A stretch of DNA of 64,000 nt, taken from Torreya grandis. Taxonomy: Eukaryota > Streptophyta > Pinopsida > Cupressales > Taxaceae. The DNA lies in NCBI GenBank assembly GCA_037957365.1, contig JARHVA010001425.1, positions 832,501-896,500 on the forward strand. The letters run 5' to 3'. Position 1 is the stretch's first letter; each line of letters opens with the position of its first letter. The translations under genes and the position numbers were made by a program. The notes under the pieces are model-generated. The model did not search any database and was not told the origin of the DNA. It saw only the letters and a list, made by a program, of their open reading frames with translations. Of this stretch, positions 35,601-48,400 are shown piece by piece.

Positions 35601-38600
35601 TCTTAGGGATTAAATCATGGTACTTGATGTTTGTCAAGGTTTCTTGAGACCTAAACCTTGATCTCAGTTCGTACAAGCTCTCAATATGCATAAAAAAAGA
35701 TTAAAATGTAGGGGCAATGAATAAATAACTTATAAAGGATATCTTACAAGTAACATTTGTTCATGTTCCCTTAAAGTTCATGTCAATCAATGCCAAGACT
35801 CATCAAATACTAATGTCACTATCTTAAGGTTTTTTTACCTTAATTCATGTAATCATACAATCAACACCTACAACAGGTTGTTGACTCTCTTTATAGCTAA
35901 GTTTTGAAGTAATCTCAAGCCCTTGGTATGAATGATGTTGGAAAGAGATAGGTGGACTGGTTATTGATTCATGTCATTATTTCATTCATTTTTTTAACTT
36001 ATCAGATAGCTATCAAATTTTTTTGAATGCACCTACAACCAATCAACATTTGAAACCCTACAGTAAGCTTATTGAACCCTACAACCATGAATGCGAGGCA
36101 CCTTTAGTCAAATAGTGATTATGGAGGGTGGAGACATTATGGAGAAGGTTTTGTGTTTTAAAATGATCATTATTTAGGGATAGACAATGATAAATATTGA
36201 AAATGAAAGAACTCTCCAAGGACCACCTACATTTAGGTACATCAGACATGTACGAAACTATGCATAAGAGAGACCTAAAACCTTGTATAAAGGAGTCAAG
36301 TGGATACATAGAGATGGGTAGAAAATTTAAATTGATATAAATATATCATAAACATATATTGAAGATATAATGGTCACTTAACATGTTCAAGCCTAATTAA
36401 TACCTATATACAACAACAAAACACAATCTTGTGAAGCCTAATAGTGTGCTTGAAAATAGGGGTAAAAGAGTTTTCCAAACTGTTGTAATGGATATTGATA
36501 TAATTTATGATTTTTTTGATATTTAAAATATATAAATTCCATTAAAAAACCTCCAAAACACTAAAACTAAGTCAAATATGTAGATATTCCATGCATGGAG
36601 GTCAATTTTGAGAGAAAATTGATGTTTCTGGGAGCTATAGGTGGAATCAAGACTTGAAATTTTGTAAAAAAGGTCATAATAAGTTATAGAAACTTTTGGA
36701 AAAGTTTCATGGTAGTTTTAAAAGTGGAAATACTCATCTATTTTATCTCAGACCTCATCGTATCCGTTGGAGGTCACCATTGGAGCATGCATCATTCTAG
36801 AGTGCGAAAGAAGCTTCTAAGCCAAAGTAAAAGTTTGAAAAGAATGGGATGATGTTTTTAAATCATAATAAGACATTTAAAGAGTGTAAAAACTCCATAT
36901 TTTATGCAAACCATACTCATTCAGACTTTTGCAAGTAAATAGGCATATAGGCCAAAAAGGGATTTTTTCACTTTTTAAGAAAAATATGATTTAAGAGTAT
37001 TTTTATAGCATGTTAAAAGTCATATGATGATGTTTCAATAATTTTTTAAGAAAGTGAAGATTTATTTTCATCTTGGTGAAGTTTTCCACTTTTTGTAGTT
37101 CTAGACACCCTCCCATGCCTCTTGTTCAGATGCTCATATTGTTCACCAAATGTGGAGTTTGGATGAAATATATTATTATGTTTTAAGTAAACTTATTTAA
37201 TTATAATTCATGAAAAAATGAGATTAGTTGATAGGTTTTGCTTTATGAACAATTGTTAAGAGTGTAGGTAGCCCAAAATGCAAGCTAAACCCTATAGGCA
37301 AATTTCCTCCACAAGGTAACTTTTCATATATTTTGCATGGGAATACAATATTTTTATGGATGTCATGGTGGTAAATGTGATATGAATAAATGGAAACATT
37401 ATGGAATTTTGAGGTTTGTACTTCATGAATCATCATTTTGAAGATTCAGCTTTAAAACCCTCCTAAACCCTCAAAAAACCAATCTTGTGAAAAGTAAATT
37501 TTATTACCATTAGATCATCATGGATCAACCTAAAACATTTTAAAATTTAAATTAAACTTAGTGAGGATTCCAAAAATTCCAATTTTATGCATGGAGCTGT
37601 ACATATGAAGGCAAAAATCATGTTTTTTTGGAAAAAACATTTAAAATGAAATACAGGGTAGTTCATTGAAATCTAATCAATGGAGCTTGAATCCAAAGAC
37701 TTGTTATTCATCATAAAATATTCACATGATCATAAATCATATGGGAAATTTCCCTACCATCTCAATCAAAATGGCTAATCTATTGGAAAATGGAGCAAAC
37801 TAGGCCTAATTAACCCTATTAACTGAATGGTGAAAGTTTTCTCATCAAAATCACATTTTTGGTAATGAAGAAATTTTTTCAGGTATAATTAATTGTTTTT
37901 TCAGGTTTCATGGCTTATTATTGTAGGTTTCATGGTGTCCAGTTACACATATTAGCCTTTAAGCCTTTTTTGGCCTAATAGGCCTAGTTGATCAAATGGT
38001 TAAGTTTGAGATTGGTGTTGAATTGGTTATCTAGGAGTTCAAAATGAGTTTCCATACTAAATATATGATGTTATATAGAGATATCATGTGATTTTAATCC
38101 TTCAAAAATATATTTTCATGCAAGTGAAGGCTATCTTGGAGTTGGCTAGTCTTGCACTTTGGTTGACTAGATGACAAGTGCCACTTCTATTCTTGGTGAT
38201 CTTGTTAATTGAAGGATTTAAACACTTCAAAATCACTTAAAGATAGAGTTAATAAATTAAATTATGGTGTAACATTTCATGCAAAGGACTTTTGAATTTT
38301 CAACAAGGGGCCCACCACCTTATTCCTATGCCAAAATTTTTAGATCCATGCATGCTTTGTGGAGTTCAAGGATTTTTTAGAATTGATTGAATATTATAAG
38401 GGGATTAGGTCTTGAGTTAAATAACCAAGGATAATCCTTCTCCTTTTTCAATTTCACATTGTCTTGACTTTGTTTTTTTGACATATATATTGGCTTTTTG
38501 AAGCCATTTTTCATAATTCTTGGAGTTGAAGGAAAAACTGTATTCTAGACCATACATCAATAAAGGAGATTTTTATTTTGAATATGAGTTTTGATAGAGA

Positions 38601-39074
38601 ATAGAGTGTAATTGATTGTGTATTAGCATATAAGTGGGATTATATCTCCTTTTTTTAGGTCCCTTCCTCACCTATTACTTTCTATCTCACCTTCTATAGG
38701 TCATTTGAAGAGGTAAAAATGAATCTTGTAATCCAAAATTATTTCAATCCTTCATATGAAATAATTATACTTAAGGGAAATATGGGAATTTTACTGGTTT
38801 ATATGCATGCATTAGTTTCAACATCTTCCAAAGGAGATAAACAATTCAGGTGCATCACCCCATTAGATGTAATTTCCCTTCAATTTCCCCTTTCCCTTTT
38901 CATCTAAAAATAATAGTGATCAGTTTTAATAGATAAATCTTAAGGGAGCCAACCCTCTCTAGATGTTATTCTTATTACAGAGTTACCCACACTCTAATAT
39001 GTTCTAATTTTATCAGCAAGATTGAGGGTGTATTTTATACATATTCAAGCAGGGTACACTCTAGAATGATAACA
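32612..39074 (+). repeat. 5' LTR of element 2
   Basis: 6463 bp, TGTTAGTAATTTGACC to GATAACA. It holds about 587 bp (33901-34487) that the other LTR lacks. The phrase CACCTACAAYC recurs near 34719, 34919, 35099, 35481, 35865 and 36030, and in the other LTR. It has no convincing gene. The longest frames (33918-34115, 36079-36309, 37224-37436) are short, and only some persist in the other LTR. Confidence 0.9.
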
Positions 39075-39079
39075 ATTTA

Positions 39080-39098
39080 TGGCATGCCCAGTAGGACC
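39080..39098 (+). other. element 2 primer-binding site
   Basis: TGGCATGCCCAGTAGGACC, five bases after the LTR end. It shares the TGGCAYRCC core with elements 1 and 3. The tRNA is not identified. Confidence 0.75.
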
Positions 39099-39184
39099 AC
39101 TTATTTACACTTTTAAATTATTATCTATGTATCTGAGTCTATTATTCATTTACAAATTTTTATTTCTATATTTGTAAATTTTTC

Positions 39185-40940
39185 ATGCCACCAAGAGTTG
39201 TCACAAGATCCTATGTAAAAGGGAAATAAACAAATTTCTCTAAGTTATCTTTCCAATCAACAAAGAAGAAGAAAGTCTCTCAGTCAAATCAAAATCCTAC
39301 ACCTTTTTTTACCCTTGATATTGCATAAAATCCTCCTATTCAAGCCAATGTTGTTCAACCAAATAGTGTTTTAAATCCTATATCTCAGATGGCTGTCCCC
39401 AGGAGACAAGATTTTGTTGCATTTAATGGTGGTAGTCCTCTTAATCTCACTCAATGGGATGATATTCCAATTTCTTATCCAAAGGCTCTTCCTTATTTCA
39501 TTGGAAAAAATCTAACAACCCCTATATAACATATTACAAATATTGATAATCTTTATTTATGTATCATGTGATGCAAGAAAATGTAGCAATGAGGTTGTTG
39601 GAAACTTCTTTAAAAGGGAAGGCACTTCAATGGTACAGAGGTTTGGCTCCTGCATCATTCAATAACTGAGATGAATTTGGAGAGGTCCTATGCAAAATTT
39701 TTTAAGACAAAAGTGATCATATTTCTCTTATTGAGCAAATTAAAACAATTAAGAGATTTAATCATGAATTCATGGTGGATTTCAACTATAGATTCTAAAA
39801 GACTTGGGATAGAATTATTTCAGTGATCAAGCCTACACCCAACTATGCTTTTTTGTGCTATCTAAAGGCTCTTAATTTAGATGTGGTTATCATGATCCAA
39901 TCCATGGGAGGGAACACTTTACCTAAAGATTTTGAAGTAGCAATCAAGGCTTTAAATTACCTTACACAAGTAGGTAAGTTATCTCCAAGGCTACCAATGC
40001 CTCTTTTTCTAGAGATCCATCATCTTTCTCTAACTATTACTCTAATTCCAGAGTCATAAAAGTTATATCAAACAAAAGGTGATAAAATTTATAGATTAGG
40101 GAAGATAGAGAGTCTTCTTAAGGCTTAGACTAAAAAATTGGCTGCAATTGAGAGACAACAAGCTCCACCATACAAGCCATATCAGAATAGTAATTAGAAT
40201 TATCAGTCTTATAAACCATCCTATCAATCTAATTAACAAGGAAAAGGGTATAATTCTCAGTCAAGGAAGTATAATCCTAATGCTCCAAGAAATTTTAGAG
40301 CTATTGTTCCAACTCAAAATAACTATACTCAAGAAGGAAAATGGAACAATCAATGGGATCAAGCAAACAATATGGCAATGGCTCTAACTGGTGAGAGATC
40401 TCATCAATCTTTTATGCAACAAAGTTTAGTTCTTCCTTCATTTAAAAACCAACCACCTTCTTAGAATAAGGAAGCTTGTCTTTCTCATGGAGACATTCCT
40501 TCATTCACTAAATTAGAAGTTCTAAATCAACAAGGAGAAGGTGGTGATAAAACACCCACTAAAACTATATTTGTGAACTTCCAGGAAGGTGAGAATTATT
40601 TTGAGCACTTGGCTGAAAATCAAAGTCAAGATTTATCTAATATTAATAATTTAGTTTCAGCCCATACTAGATCTTAGAAAAAATCAATTGGTGAAGGTTC
40701 AGGTCCTGATAGGATAACATTTCCTTCTTCTCAGCCACAACAAAAGATGACTATGTATGAGCTACCTTAGAAAAGTTCAAATTAATAAGCTCAAGATCCA
40801 AAAGATAAGAATGTGAAAGGGCTTTACATACCTCAATTTACACAAAATTTTGGAGCTCATTATAATCCTAAATTATAGTCAAGGGCAACCAATTATCCAC
40901 TTAGTATTGTGGATCATATGAAGAATACTTTAATATGAAT
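39185..40940 (+). pseudogene. element 2 gag
   Basis: Starts MPPRVVTRSYVKGK, about 85 bp after the primer site. Core motifs are LTQWDDIPISYPKALPYF near 39450, LLETSLKGKALQWYRGL near 39600-39650, then FEDKSDHISLIEQIKTIKRF-like text and FMVDFNYRFQKTWDRIISV near 39780, PTPNYAFLCYLKALN near 39835. This is the order of gypsy capsid domains. A Gln/Asn/Tyr-rich tail follows (about 40140-40400), with no clear zinc knuckle. At least ten stops interrupt it, mostly TAG or TAA in place of Gln. The longest open pieces are 39823-40059 and 40148-40387. It runs in frame toward the protease. Confidence 0.82.
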
Positions 40941-41402
40941 TTCAATGTGGGATACACTGCTAATCCCAGGACAAAAGCAGTACTTGCAAGAGGAGATTTC
41001 AAAGCTCAGTATCCTTAATATACCACCTAAAAAGGAAAGATTAAGTACTATTCTAACTAATTATAATCTATATTTTGAATCTCAACCTCTTAAGGTGAAT
41101 AAACCTACTCCATTTTACTTTTTTATTATCGTTGGAGATTATTTAGTTCACAATTGTATGATTGACAGTGGGGCTAGTACCTATGTCATGCCTAAATCAA
41201 TAGTTGATAATTTAGGATTGTAGTATGAAACCCATGATAAAGGTGTATTAAAATTATTTGGGTCTCCTACCAAGACTATAGGTGTGTTGAAAGATCTAAA
41301 AATCATACTTGCTGCTTGTCCAAATTTTACCATTTTATAGGATGTTATTGTTGATCTACTTCCATATTTTGCACTATGCCTATCCAGAGATTTCACTACC
41401 AA
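40941..41402 (+). pseudogene. element 2 aspartic protease
   Basis: An open stretch at 40945-41223 (92 codons) ends with TPFYFFIIVGDYLVHNCM and IDSGASTYVMPKSIVDNLGL, a good gypsy protease active site (DSGAS, near 41163-41180). After a TAG, which replaces a Gln-like position, it continues with GVLKDLKIILAACPNFT and DVIVDLLPYFALCLSRDF, the conserved end of the domain. It is in frame with gag upstream and lies before the archaeal-type RNase H. Confidence 0.85.
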
Positions 41403-41689
41403 AATGGGAGGTTACCTTTCCTTATATTGGTCATACATGGTTTTTAGAACTAGGTATGAAACCAAAGTAACCATAATATCTGAGCCTATTTCCAGATTTC
41501 ACCTTGAACCATATATTCCAAATATGTCAAATGTGAATTGCAATATTTCAAAAGAAGATAACATCATTGAAAAAGAGCCTTCTAAGCCTATTGAAGGCAT
41601 AAAAGATCTTCTCCTAGATGAGTGGGATAATAAAAATCATGGACATGACCCCTATAAAAGTATTGAAGATGCTATTTTTGGAGTCTACT

Positions 41690-42140
41690 AAATGCACAAT
41701 GAGGGTGACTTATTGCATAGTCTCACTAGCTCAATGCAAGATCAAGATGGAGTATGGAATCTATTCTTTGATGGATCCAAAAAAAAGAATGGAAGTGGGG
41801 CTAGTTTAATGTTTATTTCACCAAAAAATCAATGGTATCATTCTTCTATTATATTATAGTTTTGTTGTACTTTCAATAATGCAAAATATGAAGCTCTTAT
41901 TTGTGGTCTCTAGTGGGCTAGAAAGAGGGATATTAAGCTCTTGTAGGTGAAATGTGACAGTGAGTTGGTAGTCTAGAAAGTCAAAGGTTTAAGTGCATAA
42001 AATAATCCTATTTTTAAGGCCTAAAAAATAGATTTTGGGATCTCATGGAAGATTTCCTTGCATTTGACATTTGCTCCATTCCTAGAGGAGCAAATCAGCA
42101 TGCAGATAGATTTACTACCATAGGGGCACAATATGATATT
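41690..42140 (+). pseudogene. element 2 archaeal-type RNase H, upstream of RT
   Basis: Reading from about 41692, MHNEGDLLHSLTSSMQDQD is followed by WNLFFDGSKKKNGSGASLMF, then FNNAKYEALICGL (about 41875-41910), VKCDSELVV, KVKGLSA, and after a frameshift FDICSIPRGANQHADRFT near 42065-42110. The FFDGSKxKxGSGA, NNAxYEAL, DSELVV and RGxNxxAD motifs are those of the second RNase H of Tat-type elements. Here the domain comes between protease and RT, not before integrase. Stops are mostly TAG at Gln/Trp positions. Confidence 0.83.
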
Positions 42141-42689
42141 CTGGATTAGATTAAGGACAATAAAAATTAGACCCAAATCAAGGTTGTATGTAGGCCTTTA
42201 GTCCTAAATAATGATGTAAGTTGGCAAGTAATTGAATTTGATAAGAAAATAACACATTTTCTACATAATGAGGTAGAGTTTTGCCAAAGAAATCATGATA
42301 AATTATAGGATCAATATGAAAATTAGATTGTGTAATTGAAATCAAACAAGATGCCAAAAGTTTTGGTGACTTTAGAAATATTTTAAATGAATATGATCAG
42401 ATAAGGAAGGATAAAGTGAACATTTCTTCCAAGAAAGAACACTATGAGCAAATTAGCATAGCTGAAGGTAAGCTACTCAAGCTGGGTAAAGTTAATACTG
42501 ATTCTGAGAGAGTAGCTTTCATTTCTTTAGGCAAGGAGTACATGGATGTATTTGCTTGGGAATACCATTATTTGAAAGGTTTTGATCTTATAGTGGCACA
42601 ACATACTATTGAACTAGAATAGGATGCAAAACTTGTAAGATAAAAGCAAAGGCCTATCAACCCCAAAGTTGAAACTCTCATGAGAAAAG

Positions 42690-43426
42690 AACTTACAAAG
42701 CTGATTGATCAGGTATTATTTTTCTTATAAAGCATTCAATATGGATAGTAAATCTTGTATCAGTAATAAATAAGAATTGAGAAATAAGGTTATGTGTAGA
42801 TTTTAGAGATCTGAATCGAGTATCACTAAAAGATCACTATCCACTCCCTTCCATAAATCAAAATTTACGAAGGGTAACAAGTTCATAGAGATTTTATTTA
42901 CTGGATGGGTACTCAAGATATAATCAGATATTAGTGAAAGAGTAAGACTAGTATAAAATTGATTTCACCACCAAATGGGGTACTTTTGCTTATGAGAAGA
43001 TGCCTTTTGGCCTATCCAATGCTGGAGCTACATTCCAAAGGGCAATGGATGTTGATTTTCATGGTCTTTTGAGTGAAATGGTTTTAGTCTATCTTGATGA
43101 CATTACAATTCTTTTCTAAGAGTTCTAATGATCACTTAACACACTTGAAAATTGTTTTTGATAGATGTAGACAATTTGGAGTCTCATTGAATCCAAAGAA
43201 ATGTATTTTTTTAGTGCATGAGGGGAGACTTATTGGGCATGTGGTGTCCAAAGCTAGTCTTTCTATTGATCAAGAGAGGATAAAGGTAATTCTTACTCTA
43301 TCATTGCCTAAACACAAGAAAGGATTGTGGAGCTTCTTGGATAAGATAAACTTTATCAGAATATTCATTCTTGGTTTTGTAGAACTTGTAAGGCTACTTA
43401 CTCAAATGCTAAATAAACACCAATAA
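42690..43426 (+). pseudogene. element 2 reverse transcriptase
   Basis: Blocks in order: EIRLCVDFRDLNRVSLKDHYPLP near 42790-42850, LLDGYSRYNQILVKE near 42900-42940, FTTKWGTFAYEKMPFGLSNAGATFQRAM near 42965-43050, VYLDDITI (catalytic YLDD, about 43087-43100), then a frameshift into the open stretch 43094-43426 with HLKIVFDRCRQFGVSLNPKKCIF, GRLIGHVVSK and LSIDQERIKVIL. Together these make a nearly complete palm, fingers and thumb of gypsy RT. The catalytic Asp pair is present, but stops and the frameshift make it inactive. Confidence 0.9.
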
Positions 43427-43930
43427 TTCACTTGGAGTAAAGAAGGTAAAAGTATTTTTGAAGCTATAAAGGAAGAAACTAGCCAAGCTCCTATGTTTCT
43501 CAATCTAGATTTTAGTAAGGATTTCTTCTTGTATGTTTTCTCTACTTCTAGTACTATTCTAGCCATGCTAATGCAATAAAATGATGAAGGTTTAGAACAT
43601 CCCATTGCTTTCTTTAATCATGATTTAGATGGTTATGAAGAGAGGTATTATTTTTTAGAAAAACATGTACTTTCTATTATAAGAGGTCTAAAAAAATTTA
43701 GACATTTGGTTTCAAATAATAAGATTATACTAATGGTAGCTCATCCAAGTGTGAAGGACTTCATTCTCAATAGAGATTTGAGAAAAAAAAGAGCTGGATG
43801 GGTCACTAAGTGCATGGAATATGACATTGAAGTCAAGGTTACAAAGTTGGTATGAGACAAAGGATTATGTGAACATATTGTAGAAGATTTGAAAGAAGAA
43901 AAAGAAACAATTTTGGTAATTCAAGACACT
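43427..43930 (+). pseudogene. element 2 RNase H (RT-linked)
   Basis: Follows RT with few stops: FTWSKEGKSIFEAIKEETSQAP, FSKDFFLYVFSTSSTILAMLM, EHPIAFFNHDLDGYEERYYFLEK, SIIRGLKKFRHLVS, RAGWVTKCMEYDIEVKVTKLV. This is the standard RNase H of gypsy elements (it removes template RNA), with the connection domain in front. It is distinct from the archaeal-type RNase H upstream of RT, so the element carries two. Confidence 0.85.
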
Positions 43931-43939
43931 TAGCATGAA

Positions 43940-45200
43940 GCTGAAAATACACTTCCTACAAGCTAGACACATAATATTGCTAGATTTATTCAAAATGGAG
44001 AGTGTCAAAGGGGTTTGAATGCATCACAAAGAAGACATTTTAGGATGTAATTAGTACCCTACATTTTTATTGATGGAGCACTTTTCAAAAAAGACATTAG
44101 AAGTATGCTTTTAAGGTGTGTTGAAATTAGTCAATTTGACAAGCTTTTTGAATAATTTCATGATAGTCCTTCTAGAGGTCATTTCGAAGCCAAGAACACA
44201 ACAAAAAAAAACATTAGAGCCGGTTATTTTTGGCCCAATTTATTTATATATGCACATGCATGGGTTAGGAAATATACAAAGTGTGTAATGTTTGTAGGAA
44301 AATAGAGACTAGTTGCTATGCCTTTAAAGCTAATTCAGGTTGAAAAACCTTTCATGCAATGGGGTTTAGACTTTATTGGCATGATTCATCCTCCATCTAG
44401 TTCTAGTCATAAATGGGTCTTGACAGCTACAAACTATTTCACCAAATGGGTGGAAGCAATGCCTTTGAAGGAGGCAAATGAGAACTCTGTGTTTGAATTC
44501 TATGAGAGCCTAGTCACTCATTTTGGAGCACCTTTTACTATAATATTGGATAATGATTTGGCATTCAGTAGTACAAAGGTATGTGAATGGGATCTTAAAA
44601 ATGGTATTTATTTGACATATTCATCAAAGTAATATCCATAGTGTAATGGACTAGCTGAGTCTACTAACAAGAACCTGATTCAGATCATTAAAAGAACAAT
44701 GGAAGATAATTAGAGATCTTGGCATACAAAGTTGAGAAATATTTTATGGGCTAATAGAATCACTCCTAAGAAGGCCATTGGTCATTCACCTTATCTCATA
44801 GTTTATGAAAGAGAAGCGAGGTTGCTTATCTCATTAGAGCTTCCAGCTTTAGAGCTTGCACATTAGCTAGAGCTTCTGGAAAGAGATGCAATGGAAGTCA
44901 GAATGAATGAACTAAGAGAATTGGAGAAGATAAGAGATGATGATATAAACACCATGTGGTCAAATCAATATCAAGTCAAGAAGATATTTGACAAAAGAGC
45001 TTCATCAAAAACATTTCAGCAAGGAGACATAGTACTCAAATGGGATGAAGAGCAGGTAAACACTCCAAATTTGATAGCCTTTAGAGTGAACCTTATTTAT
45101 CACTGATTGTAAGAAGAAAAATGATTTTCAATTATTCAGATTGACTGGAGAAGAGATTCTAATTATTGTGAATGGGATGTTTCTTAAATACTGCTATTAG
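43940..45200 (+). pseudogene. element 2 integrase
   Basis: The zinc finger HDSPSRGHFEAKNTTKKNI then AGYFWPNLF and YTKCVMF (last Cys lost) lies at about 44155-44295. The core occupies the open stretch 44318-44632: PFMQWGLDFIGMIHPPSSSS, NYFTKWVEAMPL, FGAPFTIILDNDLAFSS (second catalytic Asp present), followed by CNGLAESTNKNLIQIIKR with its Glu. The C-terminal part (44891-45106) has YQVKKIFDKRASSKTFQQGD and VLKWDEE. After a frameshift it ends GEEILIIVNGMFLKYC with a stop at 45198-45200. Stops and frameshifts make it inactive. Confidence 0.9.
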
Positions 45201-45471
45201 GAGAGTTACTCCTTTGTACATAGTCATAGTTTCATTCTTCTAAGTGCTTTTTTACACATGATTTTAGTATTTATTTTTCCCTTTCCAATTTTTTTGTCCT
45301 TTCCTATAAGTGCACATGTGCACATATTTGTTGTTGTTTGTGTCATTTTCTCCTATTATGTCTTGGTCTGCAAGCTTTCCCTTTTTCAATGTTTGTCATG
45401 GTCTCTCCTTGACCAAAGTTTCTGAGTTTTTTTGACTAGTAGGCTGGTCAACCCCCAAAATTTGCCAGAAT
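45201..45471 (+). other. element 2 3' leader to LTR
   Basis: Pyrimidine-rich non-coding sequence between the end of pol and the 3' LTR. I see no clear polypurine tract next to 45472. Confidence 0.6.
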
Positions 45472-48400
45472 TATTAGTAATTTAAATTTTTAAGGTCAAA
45501 TTACTACCCCTATCTTTTGAAACTTTCCTAAATCTTGCCAATATCCCTTAGTAGTTGGTCAAACTGATGAATTATGGCCTAAAAACACAAATTTTGGTCA
45601 AAAATGTTGTAAAAATGTCATAATTGCTTTCAAAAGGGTCTTTAAAATATAAATTTTGCCTTTAGTCATGTTCAAAAATGTGAAAATAGCTTAAGTCAAA
45701 AGTTTCAAACTTTAAAAAGGTCATTTGATGTGCTTTTAAGCCCAAAAAGCCCCTAAATCAATCCACACGTGCCAAATTGCCAAATTAAAGCATGAAAAAG
45801 GTCAAACATTTATATTTTTTCATGTTATGGTATGTGATACTTATAAAATATTATTTTCACGTGGTGGAAAGTGAAATTTCTCTTTTAAAGGGGCAAAATA
45901 GGCTTTTTCCTTCATTTTGCAAGAGGAGTATGGAATCTGTATGGAATACATAAAACCCGTGGTAGGGGAGATATTTATCAAGCAATTAAAAAATTTCAAC
46001 AAAATTTTCATGGCAATTCATGGCCATAAAAGCCCTAAACCAGCCTTCTTTTGGTACTTTGTTTGTTGGCACAAAGAGACCTTCTTATAGGTTTTCTAAT
46101 GGTACGATCTTTTGAGGAAGGGCACAACTCTCAAATTTGAGGTGAAGAAACTAGATTACAAGGGCTTCTTGATGGTCTAGGTGATTTTTTAATTATATTT
46201 CTAGGCTAATGAACCATTTAATTGAAGATAGGTCAAATTTTTCTACCTTATAACTAGGAAGGCAACCAGTTTTCTAGAACATTGAGGACTTGTTCTAAAT
46301 TTTTATGGCTTAATTTAGGTGTTTTTCATCCAATTAAAGGTCAAGAAAATCTCACAAAATCAACCAGTCAATCTGTATTGTAACATGCTTGCAAAAGGTG
46401 AATTGTACGGTCAAAGAAGAGGAAGGCAACCTCAAATTGTCAAGAATTTATGTTTTTCAGGGTTTACATAAAGTTTTAATGATTTATATGTATAAATATT
46501 AGGAATTATTCAAGTTTCATGGCCAAGAATGCCCATCTCCATGCTCTGAAGGTGTCTTCAAAAGGCCTATTTAGCATTCTTTAAGGATTTTTTGCAAATT
46601 TTAAGATTTTTTGAGAAAACCAAGTTTCAATTTCAGTCTCTTCCCCTCCTTCAATGGTTTCAAATTTCAAGTGGTAAGGTGATGGCATGTTCATGATTAT
46701 AGCTAGCTCATTTCTTTGGCCATATATAAGCTTTGGATACATAGTCATTTCTTGACAGTTTGTATAAAGTACATCACACTAAGTCATCAAGCCAAGAAAA
46801 GAAGGGTCTATCTTAATGAGTTGTGGTGTTATGTTGATTAAAGATAAGTTAAATTCAAAGAATAAGAAGGGAATTAAAACCAAGGGAATTATTGAAGGTA
46901 AGAATATAAAAAGAGAAAAGAGCACCTATAACCCTAAAAGGCACCTACAGGCCTGTGCCTTTTAGGGAGACCTTTTGGTTATAAATTGGACTCTTTGATG
47001 CTTAAAGAAGAGAGTGTAGATTAGCAAGGATATGCTTCATTTTGAGAGTAGATTATTCATGAATGAGGAAGAGGGAAGGCATAATAGGTTTCAAGTAAGG
47101 GTTGGATGAAATAAATACCTATAGTCAAACCATCAAACCCTCACCTACAACCACTCGAGATAATGTCACACTTTCAATTTGATAAAGAGGATAGGATATA
47201 ATGGCCTATAAAGAGGTTTTTAGATACATGAAGATTTTGGAGAAACAATTGAAATGAGTACACAAAATCATGATGGGTTTTTAGATATTAAGGAAACATA
47301 GTTAAGAAACACTATTTTTACCTACAACCCTCTAAGATACTTAGGGTTATTCTGAAAGATTAGCAAGTAAGTTTTTGGTACACACTCCATTGTAGAATGC
47401 TATGACGAAATAGGGTTTCATGATAGTGGTGGGGTATGAGATCATTTATGCTTTGTATAAGGCCTAAAGACATATCTGTAATGATCAATCAAACACCTTA
47501 AGGTCTAAATACAACCATATATGAGTTCTTGAGATAATCAAAGGGAGTCAGGAGAGGTTTTCATGTCAGAGGATAAGAATTCCATGATAATATCCATGCC
47601 CATGGAAATAATAGATGATCAATGAAGATAAAGACTCAAGAATACCACATAATTTTTTCACACTCTGCATGCATAAAGAGACTTTTCCATAGTCCATACT
47701 CACCTACAATCACGAAAGGGTGTAAACAGTAAGCTACAGCCAAGAGGATGGACTAGGCCCTTGGAAAGACCTAGAAGGCATAAACCTCAAGGAAAGAGTT
47801 ATGAAGTTTGTTAGAAAAATATCCTAGGGATTAAATCATGGTACATGATGTTTTTCAAGGTTTCTTGAGACCTAAACCTTGAACTCAGTCCATACAAGCT
47901 CTCAATATGCATAAAAAAAGATTCAAATGTAGGGGCAATGAACAAAGAGCTTATAAAAGATATCGTACAAGTAACATTTTTTCATGTTCCCTTCAAGTTA
48001 ATGTCAATAAATGTCACAACTCATCAAATACTAATGTCACTATCTTATGGTTTTTGTACCTCAATTCATGTAATCATGTAGTCAACACCTACAACAGGCT
48101 GTTGACTTTCTTTATAGCTGAGTTTTGAAGTAATCTCAAGCCCTTGGTATGAATGAAGTTGGCAAGAGCTAGGTGGAGTGGTTCTTGATTAATGTCATTA
48201 TTTGATTCATATTTTGAAATCATCAGATAGCTATCAAATGTATCTTAATTCACCTATAACCAATCAACATTTGAAACCCTACAGTAAGCTTGTTGAACCC
48301 TACAACCATGTATGAGAGCACCTATAGTCAAATAGTGATTATAGAGGTTGGAGACCTTATGGAGAAGGTTTTGTGTTTGAAAATGACCATAATTTAGGGA

